Assembly: GCF_032380655.1 (NCBI RefSeq)
Contig: NZ_JAWDIY010000003.1
Coordinates: 186,001 to 250,000 of the forward strand
Direction: 5' to 3'
From: Diplocloster hominis
Lineage (GTDB): Bacteria; Bacillota; Clostridia; Lachnospirales; Lachnospiraceae
Length of the DNA stretch: 64,000 nucleotides
The position numbers and the translations under genes were made by a program. Positions 53,321-62,056 of this stretch are shown here, in pieces (the stretch's first letter is position 1; the number at the start of each line of letters is the position of its first letter). The notes under the pieces were generated by a model. It was not told the DNA's origin. It saw nothing but the letters and a program-made list of their open reading frames with translations, and did no database searches.

Positions 53321-53449
53321 AAGCTTCTCTCCTTTTCTGAGTGGGAGTCACTTCCTTCCCCCATGTGTTTCCTACCACTATATTTTAATCAATTCGCTCC
53401 AAAAGAAATAGGCTGCAAATCTACAAAAAAATCCATATATCTGTGATTC

Positions 53450-54286
53450 TTATCCCTTAACCGCCCCATTGGATAGGCCCTGCACAAAATATTTCTGCAA
53501 AAAGCAAAAGATCAGGATCAATGGCAGAATCACAATGCAGATCGCCGCCGACATAGGTCCCCAATCTGTGGCAAACTGTTGCCGGAAGCTGATAATCCCC
53601 ACCGGTAAAGTCCCGAACCGGGAAGTTGCTGTCGACACCGAAGCCCATAGCAATTCTCCCCACAAACCCACAAAATTGAAGATCGCATTGGTGGCTGTGG
53701 CAGGCTTCATAACCGGGACCGCGATCCTCATAAAGCACTGTATTTCCGAACACCCGTCAATCTTCGCGGCTTCCATCAGTTCCTGCGGAATCGTATCAAA
53801 ATAGTTTTTATAAATCAGGACGGTCAGCGGCATACCCCAGCCAATATATGGCAGGATCAAAGTCAGATATCCATTCAGTAATTTCATCCTGCTCATCATC
53901 AGATACAGCGGCATGATCACCGATTCCAGCGGCATAAGCTGGGTGATCAGGATAATCGATACAGCAGCCGCGCTGACATATCTGACCTTCAGCCTGGAGA
54001 GCGCGTAACCCGCCAAAGCGCTGCATACCAGCACCATAAGGACCGATATTCCCACCACGATAATGCTGGTTTTAAAATACTCTCCGATTCTGCTGGTTAC
54101 CCAGGCACTGTAATAATTCGACCACTTGAACTCTCTTGGTATCCCCCAGATGTTCGTATAAAACTCAGATGTCGCTTTCAGCGAAGTCAGGCTCACGAAT
54201 ACAATCGGATAGAGTGTAACAAGAACTGCCCCCAACACCAGAAGCCTGCATACCACATCCGCAGCATTCCACTTTTTAGAATTCAT
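53450..54286 (-). CDS. Sugar ABC transporter permease (MalG/LacG type)
   Basis: 278 aa, six membrane helices. The EAA loop LMEAAKIDGCSEIQCFMRI and the C-terminal YFVQGLSNGAVKG ending are characteristic of CUT1 inner-membrane subunits. The start overlaps the preceding permease gene by 11 bases. It forms the membrane channel with that permease and takes sugar from the lipoprotein encoded next. Confidence 0.93.
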   Translation of the reverse strand: MNSKKWNAADVVCRLLVLGAVLVTLYPIVFVSLTSLKATSEFYTNIWGIPREFKWSNYYSAWVTSRIGEYFKTSIIVVGISVLMVLVCSALAGYALSRLKVRYVSAAAVSIILITQLMPLESVIMPLYLMMSRMKLLNGYLTLILPYIGWGMPLTVLIYKNYFDTIPQELMEAAKIDGCSEIQCFMRIAVPVMKPATATNAIFNFVGLWGELLWASVSTATSRFGTLPVGIISFRQQFATDWGPMSAAICIVILPLILIFCFLQKYFVQGLSNGAVKG

Positions 54287-55172
54287 AAGCTTCTCCCTTC
54301 ATCGCCCGTCGTGTCAGTATCACAATCACTATGACAACCACTGCCGTCAGAACCCCCATAGTGGAGGAATAGCTGAATTTGCTGTAAGTAAAAGCCGTCT
54401 TCTGCATATAGATCGGTACCGTCATGGAAGCGTTGGCCGGCCCTCCCTTGGTCAGAACATAGACCAGGTCATACGTCTTGAACGCATTCAGCAGCACGAA
54501 TACCATAGACAAAGCGATCGTCGGTTTGATCAGCGGGAGCATAATATGAAACATCTGCTTGAAATAGCCGGCCCCGTCGATTCTGCCCGCCTCCAGCAAA
54601 GAAGTGGGTACCGCCTGCAAAGCGACATAACACAGCATCATGGGCATCCCGATCAGCCGCCAGACTCCGACAATCATCACACAGGGCAGTACGGTGGAAG
54701 AATTCTCAAGCCAGGCAGTCATCAGATTCTCAAGCCCGATGGTCCGCAGTAGCTGATTCAGCAGACCCATATCAGAATTATAGATAAAGGTAAACAGCAG
54801 ACCTATGATGGAAACCGGAATCATGGCAGGCATAAATATGATCAGCCGGTACAGGGCCCCCTCCTTTTTACCGAGCCGGTAAATTATCATGGCCAGCAGC
54901 AGTCCCAGCAAGGCAGCGCCTAACATACTGACGACAGCAATCAGCACCGAATTCGAGATGCTTTTCAAAAACAGACTGTCATGAAAGGCTTTTCTATAGT
55001 TTTCAAATAATACAAACTTTTTCTCATTGAATCCATCCCACTCCTGAAAGGACAGGACGATATTCCAGGTTCCCGGTATCAGGAAAGCAAACAGGATAAA
55101 AACATATGCCGGCATCATAAATCCGAGTGCTAAAAGTATCTTGTTCTTCTTTCTTCGCTTTTCCAAAATCAT
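54276..55172 (-). CDS. Sugar ABC transporter permease (MalF/UgpA type)
   Basis: 298 aa, six helices, with the EAA loop LLEAGRIDGAGYFKQMFHI and the N-terminal region typical of UgpA/LacF (ILLALGFMMPAYVFILFAFL). It begins 43 bases after the GH31 gene and overlaps the MalG-type gene. CUT1 family; substrate inferred from the neighbouring glycosidases to be an alpha-xylosylated or beta-glucosidic oligosaccharide. Confidence 0.93.
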   Translation of the reverse strand: MILEKRRKKNKILLALGFMMPAYVFILFAFLIPGTWNIVLSFQEWDGFNEKKFVLFENYRKAFHDSLFLKSISNSVLIAVVSMLGAALLGLLLAMIIYRLGKKEGALYRLIIFMPAMIPVSIIGLLFTFIYNSDMGLLNQLLRTIGLENLMTAWLENSSTVLPCVMIVGVWRLIGMPMMLCYVALQAVPTSLLEAGRIDGAGYFKQMFHIMLPLIKPTIALSMVFVLLNAFKTYDLVYVLTKGGPANASMTVPIYMQKTAFTYSKFSYSSTMGVLTAVVVIVIVILTRRAMKGEAYEF

Positions 55173-55215
55173 ACCCCCATCTATCTGTTTTTCACTCGTT
55201 CCGCCATTTCCGCTG

Positions 55216-57573
55216 TCACAGCCACACTTTTATCTGTGTGTCCTCTGGTCTTAAAAGGATCCCCTGATTCGTACCGGTTATCATAGCGTGATCCGCACGC
55301 ACGATCTCGTCGATGCCCCGCAGGATGATGTTCAGATTCTCAGTAAGTTTTGATACTTGTATGTTGAGGCACCCTTGTTCCAGTACCGCATCTGCCCTGA
55401 ATATCTCTTTTCCGTCCAGGTCAGGCACACTGCAATGTGCCGTTTGGCCCTCCTTCATCTGGAAAATATGCAGTTCCAGCCCATCCGTATAACAATAATC
55501 CGGTCTGGTACAGCAGCTTCCCAGAGGCAGAATGGAGTTCGGCCTTACGAACAGCGGCAGAGAATGGAAATCATAACTTTCCCGGTACCAGCGTCCTCCC
55601 ATCCTGCATTCTCCCGAGAGCAGATGGGTCCATATCCCTTCCGGCAGATAGTAGTCCACCCTCTGATCCTCCCGGAAAACCGGGGCGGCTAAAATGATAT
55701 CCCCCAGCATATACTGCATGTCCAGATAAGCCGTAGCCGGGTCATCCTCGAACTCCAGGACCATCGGACGCATGACCGGCACCCCCGTCTCATGGGCTGC
55801 CGCAGCCATTCCATACAAATAAGGCATCAACCTGTATTTTAACCGTGTAAATTCCCTGCAGACATCGGATGCTTCCTCGTCAAACAGCCACGGAACCCGA
55901 TAACTCTTCGAACCATGAAGACGGCTGTGGGTAGACAACAGGCCGAATTGGACCCAGCGCTTATATACCGCCGGGGAAGAAGTCATCTCGAACCCGCCCA
56001 TATCATGGCTCCAAAAAGCAAATCCGGACATCAGGAAAGACAATCCGCCCCGCAGCGTCTCCGCCATAGACGGAAAGGTAGCGTTACAGTCACCTCCCCA
56101 GTGAACCGGAAACTGCTGACAGCCCGCGGTTGCACTTCGCGCAAACAGGACCGCCGGCTCCCCGGGGTTTTTTTCTTTCAACACCTGATACACGCATTTG
56201 TTGTACAGATAGGTATAATAATTATGCATGGCCAGTGGATCCGAACCGTCCGCGTATACCACATCTACAGGGATACGCTCACCAAAATCCGTCTTAAAGC
56301 AGTCCACGCCCAGGTCGATCAGCCGTCTCAACCGGTCGCAGTACCACTCTGCCGCCTCCGCATTTGTAAAATCTACCAGTCCCATTCCCGGCTGCCAGTT
56401 ATCAATCTGCTTCACCCCTTTTCCATCGGCGCGCATCAGCAGATAATGGTGTTCCATCCCTTCCTGAAACATTTTTGTCCCCTGGGCTATGTAAGGATTG
56501 ATCCATACGCAGATCTTTAATCCCTGCTCCCGGTAGCGGGACAGCATCTTTGGCACGTCGGGAAAAGTCTGAGGGTCCCATTCAAAATCACACCAGTGAA
56601 GCGCCCGCATCCAGAAACAATCAAAATGAAACACCCGAATCGGTATCTCCCGTTCCCGCATCCCCCGGATAAATTCGTTGGCCGTCCGCTCGTCATATTC
56701 CGTCGTAAATGAGGTGCTCAGCCACAGGCCGAAGGACCAGGCCGGAGGAAGGGCCGGCCGGCCTGTCAGCCCGGTATAACCCTCCAGTATTTCTTTCATG
56801 TTTTCACCGTAGATCAGATAATAACTGATCTCCTCCCCCGGTACGCTGGCCCCCACATATTCCACTTTTTCACTTGCTATCTCAAAAGAAACCGGATCTG
56901 TGTGATCCACAAACACCCCATACCCTTGATTCGTCATATAAAACGGAACATTTTTATAGGAAATCTGGGACGAAGTCCCACCATCCTCGTTCCAGCAATC
57001 CACCGTCTGACCATTTTTCACAAAAGCGGTAAACCGTTCTCCCAGGCCATATACGCACGCTCCCGGATTTAGCGATAGCTCGCTTACCATATAGGGCTGA
57101 TACTGTGCTCTCATATAACCTTCTCCCGGCAGTATGGTCAAAGGCCGGCGGTCATATTGGGCGTACCCCAAATTACGGAATCCGCAGCTGGTTAACCTCT
57201 TACCGCCGGCTTCAAAGGTAAGCTGCCATTCCTCTTTTTCAATCTTCACAGTAAACGCGCCGGTTCTTAAAATCACCTCCCTCTCCGTTTCCTCAACCGC
57301 TGCCGGCACCGGATGCGTTTTCTTCTGAAACTTAGGCGTCTTTCTTACATATCCCTGAAAATGGTAGCTGCGGACCCGTAGTATCTTCTGATCCGCACCT
57401 GTGATCTCCGTTGTGATGGTTGGTGTGTCCAGCGCATCCGCCCTGCCCCGGATCTTCTTAGCCGGAGCAGTGATACGGATACCATTTTCAATTATCTCAA
57501 ACTGATATGCCTGGACAGCATAGACCATATGCGCCCTTTCATTCTTTTCCCAGGTTCCTTCCGTAAATTTCAT
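55216..57573 (-). CDS. GH31 family alpha-xylosidase / alpha-glucosidase
   Basis: 785 aa, cytoplasmic, with the lay-out of YicI-type alpha-xylosidases. The N-terminal beta-sandwich holds YGLGERFTAFVKNGQTVDCW. The (beta/alpha)8 barrel has WLSTSFTTEYDE, the catalytic nucleophile Asp in CFKTDFGERIP and the acid/base Asp in FPVHWGGDCNATF. C-terminal beta domains follow. KTDFGE is the alpha-xylosidase-type variant of the GH31 signature. YicI-like enzymes release xylose from isoprimeverose units. First gene of the operon with two permeases, binding protein and GH116 enzyme. Confidence 0.9.
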   Translation of the reverse strand: MKFTEGTWEKNERAHMVYAVQAYQFEIIENGIRITAPAKKIRGRADALDTPTITTEITGADQKILRVRSYHFQGYVRKTPKFQKKTHPVPAAVEETEREVILRTGAFTVKIEKEEWQLTFEAGGKRLTSCGFRNLGYAQYDRRPLTILPGEGYMRAQYQPYMVSELSLNPGACVYGLGERFTAFVKNGQTVDCWNEDGGTSSQISYKNVPFYMTNQGYGVFVDHTDPVSFEIASEKVEYVGASVPGEEISYYLIYGENMKEILEGYTGLTGRPALPPAWSFGLWLSTSFTTEYDERTANEFIRGMREREIPIRVFHFDCFWMRALHWCDFEWDPQTFPDVPKMLSRYREQGLKICVWINPYIAQGTKMFQEGMEHHYLLMRADGKGVKQIDNWQPGMGLVDFTNAEAAEWYCDRLRRLIDLGVDCFKTDFGERIPVDVVYADGSDPLAMHNYYTYLYNKCVYQVLKEKNPGEPAVLFARSATAGCQQFPVHWGGDCNATFPSMAETLRGGLSFLMSGFAFWSHDMGGFEMTSSPAVYKRWVQFGLLSTHSRLHGSKSYRVPWLFDEEASDVCREFTRLKYRLMPYLYGMAAAAHETGVPVMRPMVLEFEDDPATAYLDMQYMLGDIILAAPVFREDQRVDYYLPEGIWTHLLSGECRMGGRWYRESYDFHSLPLFVRPNSILPLGSCCTRPDYCYTDGLELHIFQMKEGQTAHCSVPDLDGKEIFRADAVLEQGCLNIQVSKLTENLNIILRGIDEIVRADHAMITGTNQGILLRPEDTQIKVWL

Positions 57574-57788
57574 ACTTTCCCGCCTCGCTCTCCTTTTTCA
57601 TCAAATTGCATACAATGCTAAATCCCCTGATAATTTTATCTTATAGTTTTCCAGGCAGATATCTATCCACAAAACTACAATAATATCCCGGCAGATGTGG
57701 ATTCATAAATCTGCGTGCCTATCGGCTGTTACTATCGTAGCCAACTTTACCAAAGGAGGGATTAACTTTGGGCTCTGTACTTTGGGCC
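57574..57788. other. Upstream region of the GH31 operon
   Basis: AT-rich at first, containing TATAAG- and TAAAAT-like sequences on the minus strand near 57640 but no convincing -35. No hairpin of note before element D begins. The promoter of the operon probably lies here and needs an activator. Confidence 0.4.
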
Positions 57789-58067
57789 GGGCTGGGAGGA
57801 AAGCGGCGTGCTTTGGGGAACCGGGGGCAGCTCTCGCGGGGCCAAATCACTTCGACCGGACCTAAGAACGGCTAACTACGAAAACGGGAGAACCTCTTAT
57901 TAGCAGGGCCTGGAACAAACTCGCCAAAGGACGGCTCGGACAGTGTTCCAGCCCCTGCGAGGTTCTCCCGTATTCTGCGTAAGCCGTTCTAAGGCCCGGT
58001 CTCAAGTGATTTGGCCCCGCGAGAGCTGCCCCCGGTTCCCCAAAGCACGCCGCTTTCCTCCCAGCCC
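57789..58067. repeat. Giant palindromic element D (pairs with E)
   Basis: 279 bp. Arms 57789-57852 and 58004-58067 are perfectly complementary over 64 bp, ending in GGGGCCAAATCACTT at the core side. The 151-base core (57853-58003) is the reverse complement of the core of element E with 8 differences. It is itself strongly paired (CGGGAGAACCTC/GAGGTTCTCCCG; the centre around GGCCTGGAACA with one mismatch). Confidence 0.93.
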
Positions 58068-58246
58068 TACGTTACTATGAGCTATGTTCCATGTTCCGAC
58101 AGCCTTAGTTTTTTAAAGGATTTTCTGTCTTTAGGTTTTTAGATCTAGTTTTGATATTTTAATTAATTTAAGAAATTTTTCTTTAGAAACTTTGTGTCTT
58201 GCCAATGAGCAACAATCACCATATGGTAGAGATTACAGAATCGCTT

Positions 58247-58293
58247 AATGCATGTCCCTCGGGCAGGACGCGATATCCGCTGCTCCATAAGGT
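58247..58293 (+). repeat. Dispersed double-hairpin repeat, copy 2
   Basis: Begins AATGCATGTCC, contains GTCC-CTCGGGCA-GGAC, and ends CTCCATAAGGT like the copy at 5168-5215. It lies between elements D and E. Confidence 0.55.
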
Positions 58294-58324
58294 GTACTTT
58301 ACAGTATTCTTTACCGCATCCCTT

Positions 58325-58373
58325 AATGCATTCCCTTCGGGGGAGAGGGTGCTGCATAGCCGTTCCCTTTGGT
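58325..58373 (+). repeat. Dispersed double-hairpin repeat, copy 3 (diverged)
   Basis: Begins AATGCAT, contains TCCC-TTCG-GGGA, then GCATAGCCGTTCC as in copy 1, and ends in TTTGGT. It is 31 bases after copy 2, in the same orientation. Confidence 0.45.
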
Positions 58374-58443
58374 ATAGGAATCCATCGTGTTTCATTTATT
58401 GAACATGACACGTAGAACATGGAAAAAGGCTTTTTATAACGCA

Positions 58444-58726
58444 GGGATGAGAGGGAAAGGGCGGGGCCGGGCGGAACCAGGCGGGAATTCTCTTGGGGCC
58501 AAATCACTTGAGACCGGGCCTTAGAACGGCTTACGCAGAAGGCTGGAGAACCTCGCAGGGCCTGGAACACTGTCCGAGCCGTCCTTTGGCGAGTTTGTTC
58601 CAGGCCCTGCTAATAAGAGGTTCTCCTGCCTTCGTAGTTAGCCGTTCTTAGGTCCGGCCGAAGTGATTTGGCCCCAAGAGAATTCCCGCCTGGTTCCGCC
58701 CGGCCCCGTCCTTTCCCTCTCATCCC
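58444..58726. repeat. Giant palindromic element E (pairs with D)
   Basis: 283 bp. Arms 58444-58509 and 58661-58726 pair over 66 bp with a single G-T pair. The arm sequence can be aligned with that of D (GGG-TG-GAGG..., GGAACC, and GGGGCCAAATCACTT next to the core) but differs at many positions, each compensated in the other arm. Core 58510-58660 (151 bases) has a perfect central stem GCAGGGCCTGGAACA/TGTTCCAGGCCCTGC and GGAGAACCTC/GAGGTTCTCC. Confidence 0.93.
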
Positions 58727-58817
58727 GGCCCTCACTCAACTCCCCCGCTTCTCCTAATTAACCATGCATGGTAACCACGGCCCTCGTCCAAAGGCCTCGC
58801 TCAAAGGAAAAGTCCAG

Positions 58818-58846
58818 TTGACATTGCCTTTGAAATATGCTATTTT
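58818..58846 (+). promoter_or_regulatory. Promoter of the CNNM/CorC-type gene
   Basis: Perfect TTGACA (58818-58823), 17-base spacer, TATTTT (58841-58846). It yields a leader of about 215 bases. Confidence 0.65.
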
Positions 58847-58852
58847 AATACC

Positions 58853-59071
58853 AATTATTTGAGTAAGGATGTGATGAAAAGCATGGATGACAGTAGCGAC
58901 GGAGATAGTGCGGCTGATCATATAAAAAGAACCACTCCATGCAGAGTCTTGAATATATAAAGGTATAGTCTGTCCGGGTATCCGGTGACAGGCTATGCCT
59001 TTTTGTGATTTTATCAGACTTATCAGACTTTTTATTGGACTCTGAAACATGATTATAGGAGGAACACACTT
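58853..59071 (+). promoter_or_regulatory. Long 5' leader with terminator, possible riboswitch
   Basis: About 100 bases that can fold (GCATGGA near 58882 pairs with TCCATGC near 58936) precede a clear rho-independent terminator: stem 58959-58974 / 58987-59002, then TTTTT. The gene starts 70 bases later. Promoter, aptamer-sized region, terminator, then a metal-transport-type gene is the usual riboswitch layout. The aptamer does not match the M-box, yybP-ykoY, NiCo or other classes I know. Confidence 0.5.
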
Positions 59072-60361
59072 ATGGTTGGACCCATACTTTTACAGATTGT
59101 TTTAATATTTTTGAATGCGGTATTTGCCAGCGCGGAGATCGCTGTAATCTCTATGAACGACACAAAACTCAAAAAATTAACCGCTGACGGTGACAAACGC
59201 GCCGCCAAGTTGTGGGCGCTTACCGAGCAGCCCGCCCGTTTTCTGGCTACCATACAGGTAGCGATTACACTGGCCGGCCTCTTAGGCAGTGCTTACGCCG
59301 CAGATAATTTTGCAGGCCCGTTGGTTGATCTTATGATAAATGCCGGTGTCCCTATTCCGGAAAATATCCTGAATTCTATTTCCGTCTTTCTGATCACATT
59401 AATACTGGCTTATTTCAGCCTTGTGTTCGGGGAACTGGTACCAAAACGAATCGCTATGAAGAAGGCGGAATCCATGGCACTTGGTATGTCTGGTATGCTC
59501 TACTTCGTTTCTAAACTCTTTGCTCCGCTGGTGTTTTTACTGACGGTTTCCACCAACGCGATCCTTCGGCTGATGCGGATGAATCCGGAGGAGGAAGGCG
59601 AAAAAGTCTCTGAGGAAGAAATCCGTATGATGCTGGCCGCCGGCAATGAGCAGGGGACGATTGATTCCCGGGAAACCGAAATGATTCAGAATGTATTTGA
59701 ATTTGATGATATCTCCGTGGAGCAGCTCTGTACGCACCGGATGGACATCGTTCTTCTGAGCATGGAGGATACCATTGAGGAGTGGGAACAAGTCATTTAC
59801 CATAACAGACATACCTATTATCCGGTCTGTCAGGAGAATCCGGATGATATCATCGGCATTCTGGACGCCCGTGATTATTTCCGTTCCCCGGATAAATCCA
59901 AAGAGTATCTGGCGGAACACGCGATGGATGAACCTTATTTCATTCCGGAAGGCATGAAAGCCAGCACATTATTTCAGAATATGCAGAAATCAGGGGTATA
60001 TTTCGCAGTTGCCATCGATGAATATGGCGGCCTGACCGGTATCGTAACACTGCATGACTTAATGGAAGTATTAGTGGGAGATCTGAATGAGAGTGATGAT
60101 GAGCCGCCCGTCGAAGAAATTGTAAAGCTCAGTGACAATGAATGGATGATCCGGGGTTCTGCTGAACTGGATGAGGTAGCCGAGGCACTCAAGATTTCTA
60201 TGCCTACTGATAAATATGATACCTTCAGTGGATTTATCTGCGGCAGCATCGGAAGAATCCCCGATAACGGGGAGACTTTCACCTGTGAGTTCTGCGGACT
60301 CTCCATCCAGGTGGAAGAAGTAATCAATCACCGGATTGAGCGAACGCTGGTCCGGCTGTAG
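59072..60361 (+). CDS. CNNM/CorC family membrane protein (hemolysin C-like, DUF21-CBS)
   Basis: 429 aa with AGGAGGA ahead of the ATG. The N-terminal DUF21/CNNM membrane domain has three to four helices (residues 1-180, with FASAEIAVISMNDTKLKKL and LVFGELVPKRIAMKKAE). A CBS pair (about 195-330, starting after EGEKVSEEEIRMMLAAG) and a C-terminal CorC_HlyC domain (about 345-425: DNEWMIRGSAELDEVAEALK) follow. Family members are implicated in Mg2+ or other divalent cation efflux. It has its own promoter and a long leader containing a terminator, so it is probably regulated by transcription attenuation. Confidence 0.92.
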   Translation: MVGPILLQIVLIFLNAVFASAEIAVISMNDTKLKKLTADGDKRAAKLWALTEQPARFLATIQVAITLAGLLGSAYAADNFAGPLVDLMINAGVPIPENILNSISVFLITLILAYFSLVFGELVPKRIAMKKAESMALGMSGMLYFVSKLFAPLVFLLTVSTNAILRLMRMNPEEEGEKVSEEEIRMMLAAGNEQGTIDSRETEMIQNVFEFDDISVEQLCTHRMDIVLLSMEDTIEEWEQVIYHNRHTYYPVCQENPDDIIGILDARDYFRSPDKSKEYLAEHAMDEPYFIPEGMKASTLFQNMQKSGVYFAVAIDEYGGLTGIVTLHDLMEVLVGDLNESDDEPPVEEIVKLSDNEWMIRGSAELDEVAEALKISMPTDKYDTFSGFICGSIGRIPDNGETFTCEFCGLSIQVEEVINHRIERTLVRL

Positions 60362-60500
60362 TGCCAATGAAAGCTGCAAATATGGCCCATGCTTTCAAAA
60401 ATATACCTGTATAACGTACAGAAAATATACGTGCAAAAAGGAGCTGTTAGGAAATGAATAAATCATATCCTCCAGCCCCTCTTTTGCGAATCATACCAAA

Positions 60501-61994
60501 TTATTTCACCAACTCCTTAGCCGCTGCATTGGCCAGCGCCCGATTTTTCTCCTTGTTCAGAGACATCTCCTCTACCGTCTGTTCCTTTATGCGTACCGCC
60601 CCCCGATAGCCCTCTCTCACCGGCAGAAGATCGCCTTTGGCGATGCGCTCCCTGGCGTCCCGGATGGCCTGGCCGTACTGAGGCAGCCATCGTTCCTGGG
60701 CTATGAGCATCTCATCGATCATCTGGGATATCTCTTCCGGATAGCATACGGCGCCGGTGAGGGGGTCCAGCATGGCTGCCTGCTTTAATAGCTGTACGTC
60801 CCCATGAACTGCCGCCTCCACGGCCAGCTTCTGTACCCACGCAGACTGAGAGCAGATGGCTGCGCATCCCAGGGGCAGATCTCCTACCGGGGGCACGGAT
60901 ATCCCGTTGCCGTCCACGTAGCAGGGAACCTCCACCACACATTCTTCGGGCAGATTCGTAATACAGTGCCCGTTCATCACATTGAAATGTCCCCTGTATC
61001 CACGGCCGGTCTCCAGGGATTCTATGATATAGGATCCATGTTCCTGCCCTCTCATGCTTCCGTCATATGACTTAGGAGGCTCCTTAAGAAGCTGGGGATA
61101 ATCTGCCTCGAACCAATTTCTGCCCTCCCGGCATACCCGCAGGTATCCGGCAGTCTCCCCTCCGATCCAGGAGGAAATGTCGATCCAGTCCTTCAGTTTC
61201 TCAGGATCCTTCCGATACCAGGCCAAATACTCGGACAAATGCCCATTGGATTCCGTAGAATAGTATCCGAACCGTTTCATCACGTCCAGACGGACCTTTT
61301 CCTTCTGAACCATCTCCGGCTGCTTTAAAAATGCTTCATAGAGTTCTCCTGTCAGTTCTCTGCCCTTATGCTTCACAGAGATGTACCAGGTCTGATGGTT
61401 GAGCCCTGCACATGTAAAGTCCAGTTCCTTCCTGGAAATCCCAAGCGCATCCGCGATCTGCATCTCTCCGTGCATAACGCCGTGGCACAGGCCGATGGTA
61501 GGAACACCGCCATATTGATTACAGGCCCAGGTTACCATAGCGTTGGGATTGGTATAATTCAGCAGCAGGGCGCCGGGCAGTGCGTATTCGCGGATATCCC
61601 TGCAGATATCCAGCATCTCTATGATCGTCCGCTGTCCGTACATGATCCCACCTGTGCACAGTGTGTCTCCCACGCACTGGTCCACCCCGTATTTCAAAGG
61701 AATCTCCACATCCGTCTCAAAGGCTTCCAGCACTCCCTGACGGATACAATTGATGATATACTTCGCTCCCCGGAAGGCTTCCCGCCGATCCACGGTAGAC
61801 TGAATGCGGGTCGGCAGTCCGTTGGCTTCCATATCTCTCTGGCACAGCTCGCTCACCATCGCCAGATTCTTATTATTCACATCCGTAAATGAGATCTTAG
61901 CGTCCCGAAGCTCAGGTACCGACAGTATATCCGTTAGCAGCTGTCTGCAAAAACCCAGACTGCCCGCTCCAATAAATGCAATCTTAATACTCAT
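60501..61994 (-). CDS. GH4 family glycosidase (alpha-galactosidase/alpha-glucuronidase type)
   Basis: 497 aa from the ATG at 61994 (MSIKIAFIGAGSLGFCRQLL), with GGAGGAAAGC directly upstream. GH4 enzymes use NAD+ and a metal ion in a redox-elimination mechanism. The NAD site is FIGAGSLGF, with substrate and metal positions in NYTNPNAMVTW and GLCHGVMHG. The C-H-G form of the metal motif resembles alpha-glucuronidase-type members rather than the CNxP phospho-glucosidases. This points to a non-phosphorylated substrate, consistent with an ABC rather than a PTS system next door. Last gene of the operon with two permeases. Confidence 0.88.
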   Translation of the reverse strand: MSIKIAFIGAGSLGFCRQLLTDILSVPELRDAKISFTDVNNKNLAMVSELCQRDMEANGLPTRIQSTVDRREAFRGAKYIINCIRQGVLEAFETDVEIPLKYGVDQCVGDTLCTGGIMYGQRTIIEMLDICRDIREYALPGALLLNYTNPNAMVTWACNQYGGVPTIGLCHGVMHGEMQIADALGISRKELDFTCAGLNHQTWYISVKHKGRELTGELYEAFLKQPEMVQKEKVRLDVMKRFGYYSTESNGHLSEYLAWYRKDPEKLKDWIDISSWIGGETAGYLRVCREGRNWFEADYPQLLKEPPKSYDGSMRGQEHGSYIIESLETGRGYRGHFNVMNGHCITNLPEECVVEVPCYVDGNGISVPPVGDLPLGCAAICSQSAWVQKLAVEAAVHGDVQLLKQAAMLDPLTGAVCYPEEISQMIDEMLIAQERWLPQYGQAIRDARERIAKGDLLPVREGYRGAVRIKEQTVEEMSLNKEKNRALANAAAKELVK

Positions 61995-62056
61995 GCTTTC
62001 CTCCAATCGTGCTGTTTTATGCACATATAGGTATGGGTGAACATCTTTATGTTCAA
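61991..62056 (-). other. Possible 21-codon leader frame before the GH4 gene
   Basis: A TTG at 62056 behind GGAGGAACGG starts a short frame whose TGA overlaps the GH4 ATG (ATGA). The region consists of two copies of a roughly 20-bp unit (CAGCACGATTGGAGGAA on the minus strand), one in front of each start. It may be just a duplicated ribosome binding region. Confidence 0.25.

Noticed and set aside
57772..57873. TTG-initiated short frame behind AAAGGAGGG entering element D
   Set aside because: The ribosome-binding-like site is good, but the frame consists mostly of the palindrome arm and stops after about 34 codons. Probably chance.
58818..59005. T-box, M-box or yybP-ykoY assignment of the CorC-gene leader
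   Set aside because: The TGGNACC-type T-box sequence and the conserved cores of the metal riboswitches are absent.
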